This document shows, one piece after another, positions 25,605-34,308 of a stretch of 64,000 nucleotides of DNA. How positions within the stretch are numbered: the stretch's first letter is position 1; each line of letters begins with the position of its first letter. Made by a program: the position numbers and the translations under genes. The stretch is from an alpha proteobacterium HIMB114 (GTDB lineage: Bacteria; Pseudomonadota; Alphaproteobacteria; Pelagibacterales; Pelagibacteraceae). Location of the stretch: positions 682,001 to 746,000 of the forward strand of contig ADAC02000001.1 in NCBI GenBank assembly GCA_000163555.2, read 5' to 3'. Below the pieces are notes generated by a model. The model was not told where the DNA came from. It saw nothing but the letters and a program-made list of their open reading frames with translations, and made no database searches.

Positions 25605-26857
25605 TGCAAATTATTGAAGTTAAAAACGCTATTAAACTATTAAAAAATCCAAAACAAAATATTGCTTTTTTAGATATCAGAGAAAGAAAGCAATACGTAC
25701 AAAGCTTTGCATTTGGAACTATCAATTGTCCTTTATCTAAATTTAAAACCACAATTAAAGATTTTGTACCCGATCAGTCTACCGCTATATTATTTATAGG
25801 TTTTAAAAATTCAGTTCAGACTAAAAAAGTTGGAAGAATAACCAAATCTTTAAATTATAAAAATGTTTTTCAAATCGAAGGTGATTATAAAAAATGGAAA
25901 AAAGAAAAGTTACCAGTTTGGGCTGGCGAATATACATTTTCAAAAGCATTTGGTGAGTGGATTGAAATTACTTCAGAAGTTAAAAATCTATTCCCAAAAC
26001 AACTCAAAAAAATTCATCAAAAACCACACAATTACTTACAAATCGATGCAAGGCCAAAAAAAGAATTTGAAAAATTTACACTGCCAAACTCAGTACAATG
26101 TTCAGGAGGTGAGCTTCCTTGCTTTATTAATAACCAAACTAATTTAAAAAAGGATTATATCGTTCACTGTGCAGGAAGAACACGAAGTATTGTTGCTTAC
26201 CAAACATTAAAGGATTTTAATTTTAAAAATAAAAAATATGTACTCAATGGAGGTACACAAAACTGGGTTTTAAATGGATATGACAGAGATTTTAAAAATA
26301 AATCAAAAATCAAATCTACAAAACTAAAATTTAAATCAGATTTAAATCTTGCAAACAAAATCGCAAAAAAATTTAATATTCCAAAATCATCACAAAAAAA
26401 TAACAATAAAAACTGTTATTACTTTCAATTAAATTCTGAAATTAAAAATTTTAAAAAAATAAAAGGATGGAAGCAGGTAAACGCTACAACCTTGGTTCAA
26501 AATACAGATAAGTTTATTGCATCAACCAAAACTAAAATATTTATATTCTCTAATATTCCAACCTCTGCTGTTTTTGCTACGATTTGGTTAAGACGAATGG
26601 GGTATGATGCGATTTGGCAAATTAAAAACCCAAGATCATTTAAAAAAAGTTATTCGATTACAAAACCTGATCCAACGTATTTCTTTCCAAAAAGACATCT
26701 TGGAAACAAATCACATTCAAGAGGTTATTTAAATTGGGAGCATTCTCTTATCCCAACAATAAGAAAGTGGGGTTGTAAGCAACCTTGGGTATCTGCAAAT
26801 CAAAACAATCTAAGAGATATTAAGCATACGATTTATAAAGTTTACAAAAACTTTTAA
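25604..26857 (+). CDS. Multi-domain rhodanese-like sulfurtransferase
   Basis: Three rhodanese-like modules can be traced in 417 residues. Module 1 (about 1-110; AFLDIRERKQYVQSFAFGTINCP) has no active-site Cys in its loop. Module 2 (about 130-235) has the active loop HCAGRTRS. Module 3 (about 280-417) is degenerate. Such proteins transfer sulfane sulfur. Translation is coupled to gloA, suggesting a shared role in glutathione or thiol chemistry, which is inference. It ends directly against convergent pdxH. Confidence 0.8.
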   Translation: MQIIEVKNAIKLLKNPKQNIAFLDIRERKQYVQSFAFGTINCPLSKFKTTIKDFVPDQSTAILFIGFKNSVQTKKVGRITKSLNYKNVFQIEGDYKKWKKEKLPVWAGEYTFSKAFGEWIEITSEVKNLFPKQLKKIHQKPHNYLQIDARPKKEFEKFTLPNSVQCSGGELPCFINNQTNLKKDYIVHCAGRTRSIVAYQTLKDFNFKNKKYVLNGGTQNWVLNGYDRDFKNKSKIKSTKLKFKSDLNLANKIAKKFNIPKSSQKNNNKNCYYFQLNSEIKNFKKIKGWKQVNATTLVQNTDKFIASTKTKIFIFSNIPTSAVFATIWLRRMGYDAIWQIKNPRSFKKSYSITKPDPTYFFPKRHLGNKSHSRGYLNWEHSLIPTIRKWGCKQPWVSANQNNLRDIKHTIYKVYKNF

Positions 26858-27475
26858 TTAAGGATATAAAATTTCTTTAGACCACGCCTGCCCTATACGA
26901 CTATAGCATAATCTTTGATGTAATCTGTTTTTTACATCTTTCCAAAATTCTATTTTATAAGGCGTTAGTGCCCAGCCTGACCAGTACGCTGGTCTTGGGA
27001 CATTGTTTTCATCAGGGTATTTTTCTTTAAATTCTTTAATTTTATTTTCAAATTCATCACGGTGTTTCATCACTTCAGATTGCGATGATGCCCAAGCTCC
27101 AATACGACTACCGTATGGTCTTGAATTATAATATTCATCAGCTGTTTTGCTATCAACAAGCTCAACGGATCCTTGAATACGAATTTGTCTGAGTAATGAT
27201 TTCCAATGGAAACACATCGAAGCCTTTGGGTTTCCTTTTAAATCCTTACTCTTTTTACTCTCTAAATTTGTGTAAAAAATAAAACTGGTATCCGTTAAAC
27301 CTTTTAACAATACTACTCTGTTATCGGGTTGGCCTGCGCTGTCTACAGTTGCAACATTTACTGCATTGGGATCATTAGGTTCAGATTTTTTTGCTTCTTC
27401 CATCCATGCCTTGAATAGATCAAATGGATTTTCTTCATTTAAAAAAGCTAGATCTAGTCCTAATTTTTCATTCAT
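26858..27475 (-). CDS. pdxH: Pyridoxamine 5'-phosphate oxidase
   Basis: PdxH makes pyridoxal 5'-phosphate using FMN. The motifs RVVLLKGL, FIFYTNLESKKSKDL, FHWKSLLRQIRIQGSVE and the C-terminal WALTPYKIEFW...RLHQR are diagnostic, and 205 residues is normal. It supplies the cofactor used by the gcvP product among others. The gene is convergent with the rhodanese gene with no spacer. Confidence 0.95.
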   Translation of the reverse strand: MNEKLGLDLAFLNEENPFDLFKAWMEEAKKSEPNDPNAVNVATVDSAGQPDNRVVLLKGLTDTSFIFYTNLESKKSKDLKGNPKASMCFHWKSLLRQIRIQGSVELVDSKTADEYYNSRPYGSRIGAWASSQSEVMKHRDEFENKIKEFKEKYPDENNVPRPAYWSGWALTPYKIEFWKDVKNRLHQRLCYSRIGQAWSKEILYP

Positions 27476-27507
27476 AATTAAGCCAAATTAACCTATATAA
27501 TACCCTT

Positions 27508-28593
27508 ATGTCATTCAATACTTTTGGGAAATTATTTAGATTTACAACGTGGGGCGAGTCTCATGGTCCTGCTCTTGGTTGTGTGGTTGATGGATGTCCT
27601 CCAAACATACCTTTAAAAGACAGTGATATACAAAAAGAACTTAATCGAAGAAAACCTGGGCAATCTAAATTCGTAACGCAAAGAAAAGAAAGTGATGCTG
27701 TACATATTTTATCTGGTGTTTTTGAAGGTAAAACTACAGGAACTCCTATTTCACTTGTAATTTACAATGAAGATCAAAAATCAAAAGACTATGGTGATAT
27801 CAAAGATAAATTCAGACCAGGTCATGCTGACTTTACTTATTTTAAAAAATATGGAATTCGAGATTACCGAGGTGGGGGAAGATCATCTGCCAGAGAAACT
27901 GCTGCGCGAGTTGCAGCGGGTGCAATTGCGAGAAAAGTTTTAGAACAAAAACTTGGAAAAAAATTTAATATTGTTGGAGCAGTGACGCAAGTCGGTCCTG
28001 TTTTTTCAAACCCAGAAAATTGGGATGATAAACAAATTAGTAAAAATCCATTCTTTGCTGCTGATAAAGATGTTGTCTCCATATACGAACATTACCTCAT
28101 GGATATTAGAAAATCTGGAAGTTCATGTGGTGCAATGATTGAACTTAGAGCAAGAGGTATTCCTGTTGGTCTTGGTGCTCCTATTTATTCAAAACTTGAT
28201 GCAGATATTGCGGCAGGTTTAATGAGTATTAATGCAGTAAAATCTGTAAACATAGGTGCGGGAAGTGAAGTGGCATCGTTATCAGGTGAATTAAATTCAG
28301 ATGAAATGAGAGCATCTGGCAAACAAGTAAAATTTAAATCTAATAAAGCTGGTGGAATTTTAGGTGGGATTTCCTCTGGACAAGAAATCATATGCTCATT
28401 TGCAGTAAAACCTACCTCATCTATTTTGAACACAAGAGAGACTGTAAATAAAAAAGGAAAGAATACAAAAATTTCTGTAAGGGGAAGACATGATCCTTGT
28501 GTTGGAATTCGAGCCGTTCCAATTGGTGAAGCGATGCTAGCATGTATTTTGTTAGATCATTACTTGATGCATAAAGCGCAATGTGTAAAATAA
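27508..28593 (+). CDS. aroC: Chorismate synthase
   Basis: The sequence [47 protein letters not shown] and [14 protein letters not shown] are the three chorismate synthase signatures. The enzyme makes chorismate from EPSP with reduced FMN. Length 361 residues is usual. It is divergent from pdxH (32 bp) and is followed without a gap by the rhomboid gene. Confidence 0.97.
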   Translation: MSFNTFGKLFRFTTWGESHGPALGCVVDGCPPNIPLKDSDIQKELNRRKPGQSKFVTQRKESDAVHILSGVFEGKTTGTPISLVIYNEDQKSKDYGDIKDKFRPGHADFTYFKKYGIRDYRGGGRSSARETAARVAAGAIARKVLEQKLGKKFNIVGAVTQVGPVFSNPENWDDKQISKNPFFAADKDVVSIYEHYLMDIRKSGSSCGAMIELRARGIPVGLGAPIYSKLDADIAAGLMSINAVKSVNIGAGSEVASLSGELNSDEMRASGKQVKFKSNKAGGILGGISSGQEIICSFAVKPTSSILNTRETVNKKGKNTKISVRGRHDPCVGIRAVPIGEAMLACILLDHYLMHKAQCVK

Positions 28594-29325
28594 GTGATCC
28601 CACTCAAAGACGATAATCCAACATCCTCAACCCCAATCATTACTTACTTTTTAATTGGAGCGTGTGTTGTTATTTTTTTATTAGAACTTTCATCTCCTAA
28701 TTATGATAGTGGAGCAATATTTTATTCCTGGGGATTTATCCCTGCATCCTTTTTTCATAACTTTGAAGTTCCAAGTGAAGTTTACCGAGTTACACCTATG
28801 GCGACATTGTTTACCTCAATGTTTATGCATGGAGGGTTCATGCATCTTATTGGCAACATGCTTTATATGTGGATCTTTGCAGATAATATTGAAGATGAAC
28901 TTGGGAAAACCAAGTTTATTATTTTTTACCTCTTATCAGGTGTAGCTGCAGCTTTAACACAAGGCTATATGAATACAGAGTCTACTATTCCTATGGTTGG
29001 CGCGAGTGGTGCCATTGGAGGAATACTTGGAGCTTACATCGTTAATCATCCCAAAGCCAAAGTGCTCGTTTTAATCCCTCTTGGGTTCTTCTCCCAGATC
29101 ATAAAGATCCCAGCAATTTTTGTTCTAGGTTTTTGGTTTGTTCTTCAGTTCATCAGTTCAGCTGCGACAAGTAGTACAGGCGGTGGTGTTGCTTACGGTG
29201 CTCACATCGGTGGTTTTATCTTTGGAGCTATCGCAATCCTGTTCTTCAATCGAGGAGTAAGAAGAAAACCTGCACGAGCAAAAAAAGTTTCAAAAAAAAT
29301 CAAAAATCCTTGGGATCAAGCCTAA
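28594..29325 (+). CDS. Rhomboid family intramembrane serine protease
   Basis: Six or more hydrophobic segments, the GGFMHLIGNMLYMWIF motif, catalytic Ser in GASGAIGG and catalytic His in YGAHIGGFIFG identify a rhomboid protease of 243 residues. The start is GTG at 28594, immediately after the aroC stop. The C-terminal tail RRKPARAKKVSKKIKNPW is basic and cytoplasmic. Substrates are unknown. Confidence 0.93.
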   Translation: MIPLKDDNPTSSTPIITYFLIGACVVIFLLELSSPNYDSGAIFYSWGFIPASFFHNFEVPSEVYRVTPMATLFTSMFMHGGFMHLIGNMLYMWIFADNIEDELGKTKFIIFYLLSGVAAALTQGYMNTESTIPMVGASGAIGGILGAYIVNHPKAKVLVLIPLGFFSQIIKIPAIFVLGFWFVLQFISSAATSSTGGGVAYGAHIGGFIFGAIAILFFNRGVRRKPARAKKVSKKIKNPWDQA

Positions 29326-29405
29326 CCCAATCTGACAAATAAAAACCCTAAATTGGGTGTGGATAATATTGTGTTAAAAATGTGATTTGGGTTTAATGCG
29401 TTTGT

Positions 29406-29834
29406 ATGAAATTTTTCAAATGTCCTTGCTGCTCAAAACTACATTTTACTACTGTAAATGGAATAACATTTGAAAATGACTTTATAACGCTTCAGGATTT
29501 TACTATTAAGAAAAAGCTTAAATGCGAAAAATGTCAAAATAACCTAGCTATTTTAACCCATAATAAAAGAAGTGAGACTAAAATTATTTGGGAAGAATAT
29601 TACAAAGTTTACGATGATGGCTTTAAAAAACAACAACAGCTTCAATCAAAAAAAGAAGAGATTTTAAAAATTGAAAGTGAAAGTGATAAACAAAAACAAT
29701 TAGAAAATGTTTTAAAAGAAATTAGAAATCTTCAAAACGAAGTAAATATTAAACAATCAAAACTTAGAATAAAAGCTAGGATTATATCTCCAGAAGCTTC
29801 ACTTGGAATGAGTGAAAGACTATCAAGTAGTTAA
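29406..29834 (+). CDS. Hypothetical protein with zinc-ribbon-like cysteines and coiled coil
   Basis: I do not recognise the family. The N-terminal 45 residues contain CPCC at 6-9 and CEKC at 40-43, a possible zinc ribbon, followed by a strongly charged predicted coiled coil (about 68-120; QQLQSKKEEILKIESESDKQ). The C-terminal ISPEASLGMSERLSSS is soluble. The stop overlaps the convergent GMC oxidoreductase gene by 4 bp. The preceding 80-nt spacer contains CCCAAT/ATTGGG inverted segments. Confidence 0.7.
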   Translation: MKFFKCPCCSKLHFTTVNGITFENDFITLQDFTIKKKLKCEKCQNNLAILTHNKRSETKIIWEEYYKVYDDGFKKQQQLQSKKEEILKIESESDKQKQLENVLKEIRNLQNEVNIKQSKLRIKARIISPEASLGMSERLSSS

Positions 29835-31525
29835 TTTTTTCTTAAAATCTTTTTAGCAATCGTCTCTGCAATTAACATCACTGGTGCGTTGGTATTTCCT
29901 GATGTAATTGATGGCATAACAGATGCATCAATCACTCTTAATTTTGAAATTCCTCTTAATCTGCATTCAGAATCTAATACGGTCATTGGATCTTTTGCAT
30001 TTCCATTAACATCAACCTCACCCATCGCACATGTTCCTACAGGATGAAAAATTGTCGTTCCAAGATCACGAGCTGCATTTTGAAGTTCTGAGTCAGAATT
30101 TAAATTTGGACCTGGTAACATTTCCTCAGGTGTAAAAGGTTTTAAAGCATTACTTTTCATAATTGATCTTGTTTTTTTTAATCCACTTACTGCAACATCA
30201 AGATCTTCTTGCGTTGATAAATAGTTGCACATGATTTTTGGATACTCAAGTGGATCAGAACTTTTTGCATGAATGTAACCTCGCGATGTTGGTCTTAGAT
30301 TACAAACACTAGGTGTAATTGCGTTAAAAGGATGTAAATCATCTCCAAACTTTGGAAGTGATAAAGGTTGTACATGCCATTCAAGATTTGCACTTTTTTG
30401 ACTTTCATCACTTTTAGTAAAAGCCCCTAATGTTGATGGTGGCATCGTCAATGGTCCAGTTCTAAAAAATAAATATTCTAATCCCATTATCATTCTTGAA
30501 AATATATTTTGATACATTGTGTTAACTGTTTTACAGTTTGATACTTTGTAAACTGTTCTAATTTGTAGATGGTCTTGTAAATTTTCTCCAACACCGGGTA
30601 AATCATGAACATGTTCAACATTAATTTTATTTATTAATTCTTTTGACCCTATTCCTGATACTTGTAAAAGATGTGGAGTGCTAACTGCACCAGATGATAA
30701 AATGACCTGTTCTTTAGCAGTTACATTTAATTTTTGTTTTTGATTTAAAATTTCTAAACCATAGGTTTCAATTTTAGAATTAGCCCATCCTCTTTCATTA
30801 TATTTTTGATTTTGTTTGATCTCTTCAGTTTTCTGTCTCGTTAAAACTTTTAAAACTTGAGTCTTGGTCATGATGGTTAAGTTTTTTCTATTTTGAATAG
30901 GTTTTAAAAAAGAGTCTGACATGGACCAACGGATCCCTTTTTTTTGGTTCATGTGAAAATAAGCACACCCTTCATTGTCCCCTCGATTAAACTCTTCAAT
31001 TTTTGGAATACCATTTTCATCAGCAGCATCTCGCCATGCATCTAGTATTGGCCAGCTTACTCTTGGATATTCAACTCTAATCTCGCCTTTGGTTCCGTGC
31101 CATTCATTTTCACCACCAAAATAATTTTCTATCGATTTATAAGTCTCTAAAGCGCTCCCCCAATTCCACGTTGGGTCATTTGTTGCTTGGTTCCATAAAT
31201 CGTAATCACTCTTTTGGCCTCTCATATAAATCATAGCATTGATGGATGAACAGCCACCTAAAACTCGGCCCCTTGCATAATGAATAGATCTTCCATTTAA
31301 GCCAGGATCTGGCTCTGTTTTAAAGCACCAATCAGTCCTTGGATTTGCAATAGTATATAAATATCCAACCGGAATTTTGATCCATATCCAATTATCCTGA
31401 CCTCCAGCTTCTACAAGAAGTACTCTGTGATTTGTATCTGCTGATAAGCGGTTAGCTAATAAACAACCCGCACTACCAGCCCCTACAATAATAGTATCAA
31501 ATTCGAGGTTTTTTTGTTCCACCAC
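29831..31525 (-). CDS. GMC-family FAD oxidoreductase (choline/alcohol dehydrogenase type)
   Basis: The FAD motif TIIVGAGSAGCLLANRLS, the GMC signature ARGRVLGGCSSINAMIYMRG, GAVSTPHLLQVSGIG, and C-terminal HPVGTCAMG and DASVMPSITSGNTNAPV identify a 564-residue GMC oxidoreductase close to choline dehydrogenases and alkanol dehydrogenases. A choline substrate (BetA) is possible given betaine-type transport genes elsewhere in the window, but no betB is adjacent, so substrate remains open. Confidence 0.9.
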   Translation of the reverse strand: MVEQKNLEFDTIIVGAGSAGCLLANRLSADTNHRVLLVEAGGQDNWIWIKIPVGYLYTIANPRTDWCFKTEPDPGLNGRSIHYARGRVLGGCSSINAMIYMRGQKSDYDLWNQATNDPTWNWGSALETYKSIENYFGGENEWHGTKGEIRVEYPRVSWPILDAWRDAADENGIPKIEEFNRGDNEGCAYFHMNQKKGIRWSMSDSFLKPIQNRKNLTIMTKTQVLKVLTRQKTEEIKQNQKYNERGWANSKIETYGLEILNQKQKLNVTAKEQVILSSGAVSTPHLLQVSGIGSKELINKINVEHVHDLPGVGENLQDHLQIRTVYKVSNCKTVNTMYQNIFSRMIMGLEYLFFRTGPLTMPPSTLGAFTKSDESQKSANLEWHVQPLSLPKFGDDLHPFNAITPSVCNLRPTSRGYIHAKSSDPLEYPKIMCNYLSTQEDLDVAVSGLKKTRSIMKSNALKPFTPEEMLPGPNLNSDSELQNAARDLGTTIFHPVGTCAMGEVDVNGNAKDPMTVLDSECRLRGISKLRVIDASVMPSITSGNTNAPVMLIAETIAKKILRKN

Positions 31526-31616
31526 AGTTTTCTAAATATTTTAAATTTATATTCTACAGGCGTATTGAGGCAGTAACTTACTCACATTTTACCTTATTAT
31601 TTAATCAAATGTTCTC

Positions 31617-31649
31617 GTTTTGATTCTGTTTTGATTCTAATTTGATTCA
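31617..31649. repeat. Three tandem 11-bp repeats upstream of the GMC oxidoreductase gene
   Basis: GTTTTGATTCT occurs twice in tandem (31617-31627, 31628-31638), followed by a third, partly conserved copy AATTTGATTCA (31639-31649). The 11-bp period is about one DNA helical turn. The array lies about 90 bp before the leftward GMC start and 25 bp beyond the stop of the transporter gene, so it could be an operator for the GMC gene. Confidence 0.6.
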
Positions 31650-31673
31650 AAAATACAACCTCAGAAGGTGTTG

Positions 31674-32906
31674 TTAATAACTCTTAGGAACATCAACTCT
31701 TCTTAACATAATGATCCCAGCTAACACTAAAACCGTTATCGATAAGAAACCAAGGTCTAAACTGGTAAAATAAGTAATCGTTCCAACCATAATTGGACCA
31801 AGAATTGCTGTTGATCTTGATGCCAAAGTGAATAATCCGAAACCTTGGCCAAGATTACTTTGGCTTACAAAACTTGTCATAAAGACACGGCTTGCACTTT
31901 GAAGTATTCCAAAGAAACAAGCTCCAATTTGAAATATAATAATAAAGACTGTTTTTTCCTGGAAAAAAATAAGTCCAATTATCGTAAATAAAACAACAAA
32001 TAAAGAATATTGTATTAATAATTTACTTCCAATTTTATCATTCAATATCCCGCCAATAAATGATCCTATAGCTTGGATGACGGATGTGATGATGACGAGT
32101 TGAAAAATTTCTTTAACGCTTAAACCTAAAACTTTTACTGCAAATATTGAAAAAGAAATTTGTATTGCAATGATTGCATCAGCGTAAAATAATCTTGCGA
32201 TCAAAAAATTTCCAAGATTAGTTATTTTTTTTTCATGATAAACTAAACTTAATAAAGACTGAACATCTTCTTTTTTTGTGACAGGTCTAGGCTCTATAAA
32301 CTGAATGAAGGCAAATATTGGAATAGAAAAAATTAAAAACCAAATAGCAACTGCAACTGGCACAACTCTAATATGTTCAAACTGAGATTTATCTAAATTT
32401 AAAAAAGTTTGCTCTGGTAAAATAAATAAATTTACTAATAAAAGTAATAATGGAATAATTGTAATAAATCCTAGAGCAAAACCTAGTCCTGATACAAAAC
32501 CTCGATTATTTTTTTTAGAAAAATCAAATAAGTATGAATTATAAAACATTTGGCATAACTCATAGAAAAAATTAGCTATAAAAAAAATAGCTAAGCATTT
32601 AAAAATACTCTCAGTACTGGGGGCGCAGCTCCATAAAAAAAAAGTTGAAAAAATACAAAGTAGAGTTGAAATATAAAAAAAATTTCTTCTTCCACCTTTA
32701 ATTTGATCACTAAATGATCCTAATTTAATCCCAACAATAGAAACAACAATCGCGCACAGTCCAACAGTCCATTGCCAATATGCAGAACCAATCTGAGGAT
32801 CACCAACAATTTGGTTAGCAAAGTAAGGCGAAAAAATTAGACTGATAATTAATACTTGAAAAGGTGAATTAGCTACATCAAATAACCCATAAACATATTT
32901 TTTCAT
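31674..32906 (-). CDS. MFS transporter, UMF1 (Atg22-like) type
   Basis: The opening KKYVYGLFDVANSPFQVLIISLIFSPYFANQIVGD matches the YxLxDxANS start of UMF1/Atg22-like transporters, and about twelve hydrophobic segments follow in 410 residues. Family members are thought to export amino acids or other small molecules. The substrate is unknown. It lies 7 bp after the winged-helix protein gene and almost certainly shares its transcript. Confidence 0.82.
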   Translation of the reverse strand: MKKYVYGLFDVANSPFQVLIISLIFSPYFANQIVGDPQIGSAYWQWTVGLCAIVVSIVGIKLGSFSDQIKGGRRNFFYISTLLCIFSTFFLWSCAPSTESIFKCLAIFFIANFFYELCQMFYNSYLFDFSKKNNRGFVSGLGFALGFITIIPLLLLLVNLFILPEQTFLNLDKSQFEHIRVVPVAVAIWFLIFSIPIFAFIQFIEPRPVTKKEDVQSLLSLVYHEKKITNLGNFLIARLFYADAIIAIQISFSIFAVKVLGLSVKEIFQLVIITSVIQAIGSFIGGILNDKIGSKLLIQYSLFVVLFTIIGLIFFQEKTVFIIIFQIGACFFGILQSASRVFMTSFVSQSNLGQGFGLFTLASRSTAILGPIMVGTITYFTSLDLGFLSITVLVLAGIIMLRRVDVPKSY

Positions 32907-32913
32907 AAAGAAA

Positions 32914-33459
32914 TTATTTATTTTCTTTTAGAAATTCTTCGACTAAACCGTTTTTATTCATTTGTCTAATCATAGCTTTGTAAGATTTGAGTGTTTTGTC
33001 TGCGAATGGAGAATGATTTTTTAAAAAGTCAGGACCTAATATAATCCCATCAATTTTAGATTTTGCTAATATCTTTCTTTTAACTAAGTTTTCAATTTTT
33101 CTTCTTGTAGTTTCCTCAGGCATTTCTAAAACATTTGAGATACTATTAATTCCTAATTTACGACCTCTTGTTTTAAAAAAACCTTCTGAACGAGTTTGCT
33201 CAACATCTGACTTTAATTTATCTAATCTTGCAATGGGTTCTTCTCTAATTTTATTAGACTCATAAATTGCATGCTGCATGACTACAGCAATAACCATAAA
33301 TGAATCAAAATCTAATTTATAATCTACTTTGACTCTACGATAATAATCTGTCAAAAAAACTAGAAAAGCATAAGATGCAATTGACAAGTCACTATTGGGT
33401 TGCTCAACTTGATCTTTCATTAACTGTTCACCAGTTAATTTATTAATCGCAGAACTCAT
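32914..33459 (-). CDS. Putative winged-helix transcription regulator
   Basis: No named family is recognised. Residues about 97-135 (RGRKLGINSISNVLEMPEETTRRKIENLVKRKILA, read in segments) look like a helix-turn-helix plus wing, with a helical N-terminal part that could dimerise. The gene is upstream of the UMF1 transporter and preceded by three 20-bp-phased repeats. That layout is what one expects from an autoregulated local regulator of an export gene, but this is inference. 181 residues. Confidence 0.65.
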   Translation of the reverse strand: MSSAINKLTGEQLMKDQVEQPNSDLSIASYAFLVFLTDYYRRVKVDYKLDFDSFMVIAVVMQHAIYESNKIREEPIARLDKLKSDVEQTRSEGFFKTRGRKLGINSISNVLEMPEETTRRKIENLVKRKILAKSKIDGIILGPDFLKNHSPFADKTLKSYKAMIRQMNKNGLVEEFLKENK

Positions 33460-33497
33460 AAAGTCTCCCTCTCTCTCTAAAAGCTTGTAAATACATA

Positions 33498-33557
33498 AAC
33501 TTAAAATGGGATATTACAACTCAAAATGGGAAATGTTAACCTAAAATGAGTTTCAAG
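33498..33557. repeat. Three direct repeats with exact 20-bp phasing, candidate operator array
   Basis: Copies start at 33498, 33518 and 33538, each opening with AACNNAAAATGRG (AACTTAAAATGGG, AACTCAAAATGGG, AACCTAAAATGAG). The period is exactly 20 bp, about two helical turns, so all sites face the same side of DNA. The array fills most of the gap between the outer-membrane protein stop and the winged-helix gene start (both leftward). Confidence 0.7.
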
Positions 33558-33562
33558 AATTT

Positions 33563-34303
33563 TTAGAACTTGTAACCGATACTACCAACTAAAAAGTCTT
33601 GGTTTTGAGAGTCTAAAGTTGAGGAAATTGGACCTTTTCCCATATTATCTACATATTTTAAAGAAAGCTCCAAACGCTTTGTTACATCCATATCAAATCT
33701 AATTGATTTCACTCCACGTAAATTCACACCCTCGGCATATCCAAGTTTTAAATGAACTGGATAATCAGCAATGCTTGTGAGATTTTTTTTATTATATCTT
33801 AAATCAAATACTCTTTGAGAATGTCTTACCCCAGCTAAAACTGCACCATTCGATAACTCTTCTCTATAATCAGCGCTTATAAATACATCCTTTGAAAAAT
33901 ATTGTTGGACAACGATACCTAGATGAGAATTGTCAACTTGTTTTGCTGGATTTTCATCATGCCAAAGTATTTTTCCATACGGATAAAATATAGTACCTTT
34001 TCTTTTATATAATAATCCTAATCTTTGATTAAACTCAGTATTCATTGTTTCATCACCAGAAGTCGTATCATTATAATTAATAATATAATTAAAACTCTTT
34101 ATCGATAAATTATCTGTTAAAGGATAGGTAAAATGTAAATCTAGTGCAGGTCCTGGTCTTGTATCATCATAACGTGTTCCAAGATCATCAACGAGAGTTG
34201 TGAAGTACCTTACTCGACCATCAACTTTTAATTTAGTGATATCTGCTAACAAATCAGTTTTGAAAATTAAAAATGCAAAAAAAAAGGTAATAATTTTTTT
34301 CAT
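33563..34303 (-). CDS. Predicted outer-membrane beta-barrel protein
   Basis: A signal peptide (MKKIITFFFAFLIFKTDLLA) is followed by alternating amphipathic strands (for example VDGRVRYFTTLVDD, LSLKYVDNMGK) and ends in GSIGYKF with a C-terminal Phe, the usual BamA-recognition signature. At 246 residues it could form a small barrel. I cannot name the family or cargo. It starts 5 bp after the dxs stop and is probably co-transcribed with it. Confidence 0.72.
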   Translation of the reverse strand: MKKIITFFFAFLIFKTDLLADITKLKVDGRVRYFTTLVDDLGTRYDDTRPGPALDLHFTYPLTDNLSIKSFNYIINYNDTTSGDETMNTEFNQRLGLLYKRKGTIFYPYGKILWHDENPAKQVDNSHLGIVVQQYFSKDVFISADYREELSNGAVLAGVRHSQRVFDLRYNKKNLTSIADYPVHLKLGYAEGVNLRGVKSIRFDMDVTKRLELSLKYVDNMGKGPISSTLDSQNQDFLVGSIGYKF

Positions 34304-34308
34304 TTTGA

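Noticed and set aside
25863-26147. 94-codon frame inside the rhodanese gene
   Set aside because: It is an out-of-frame shadow of a gene with clear domain motifs.
29326-29405. CCCAAT/ATTGGG and AAACCC/GGGTTT pairings after the rhomboid gene as a terminator or riboswitch
   Set aside because: No T-tract follows either stem and the pairings are short, so no specific function is supported.
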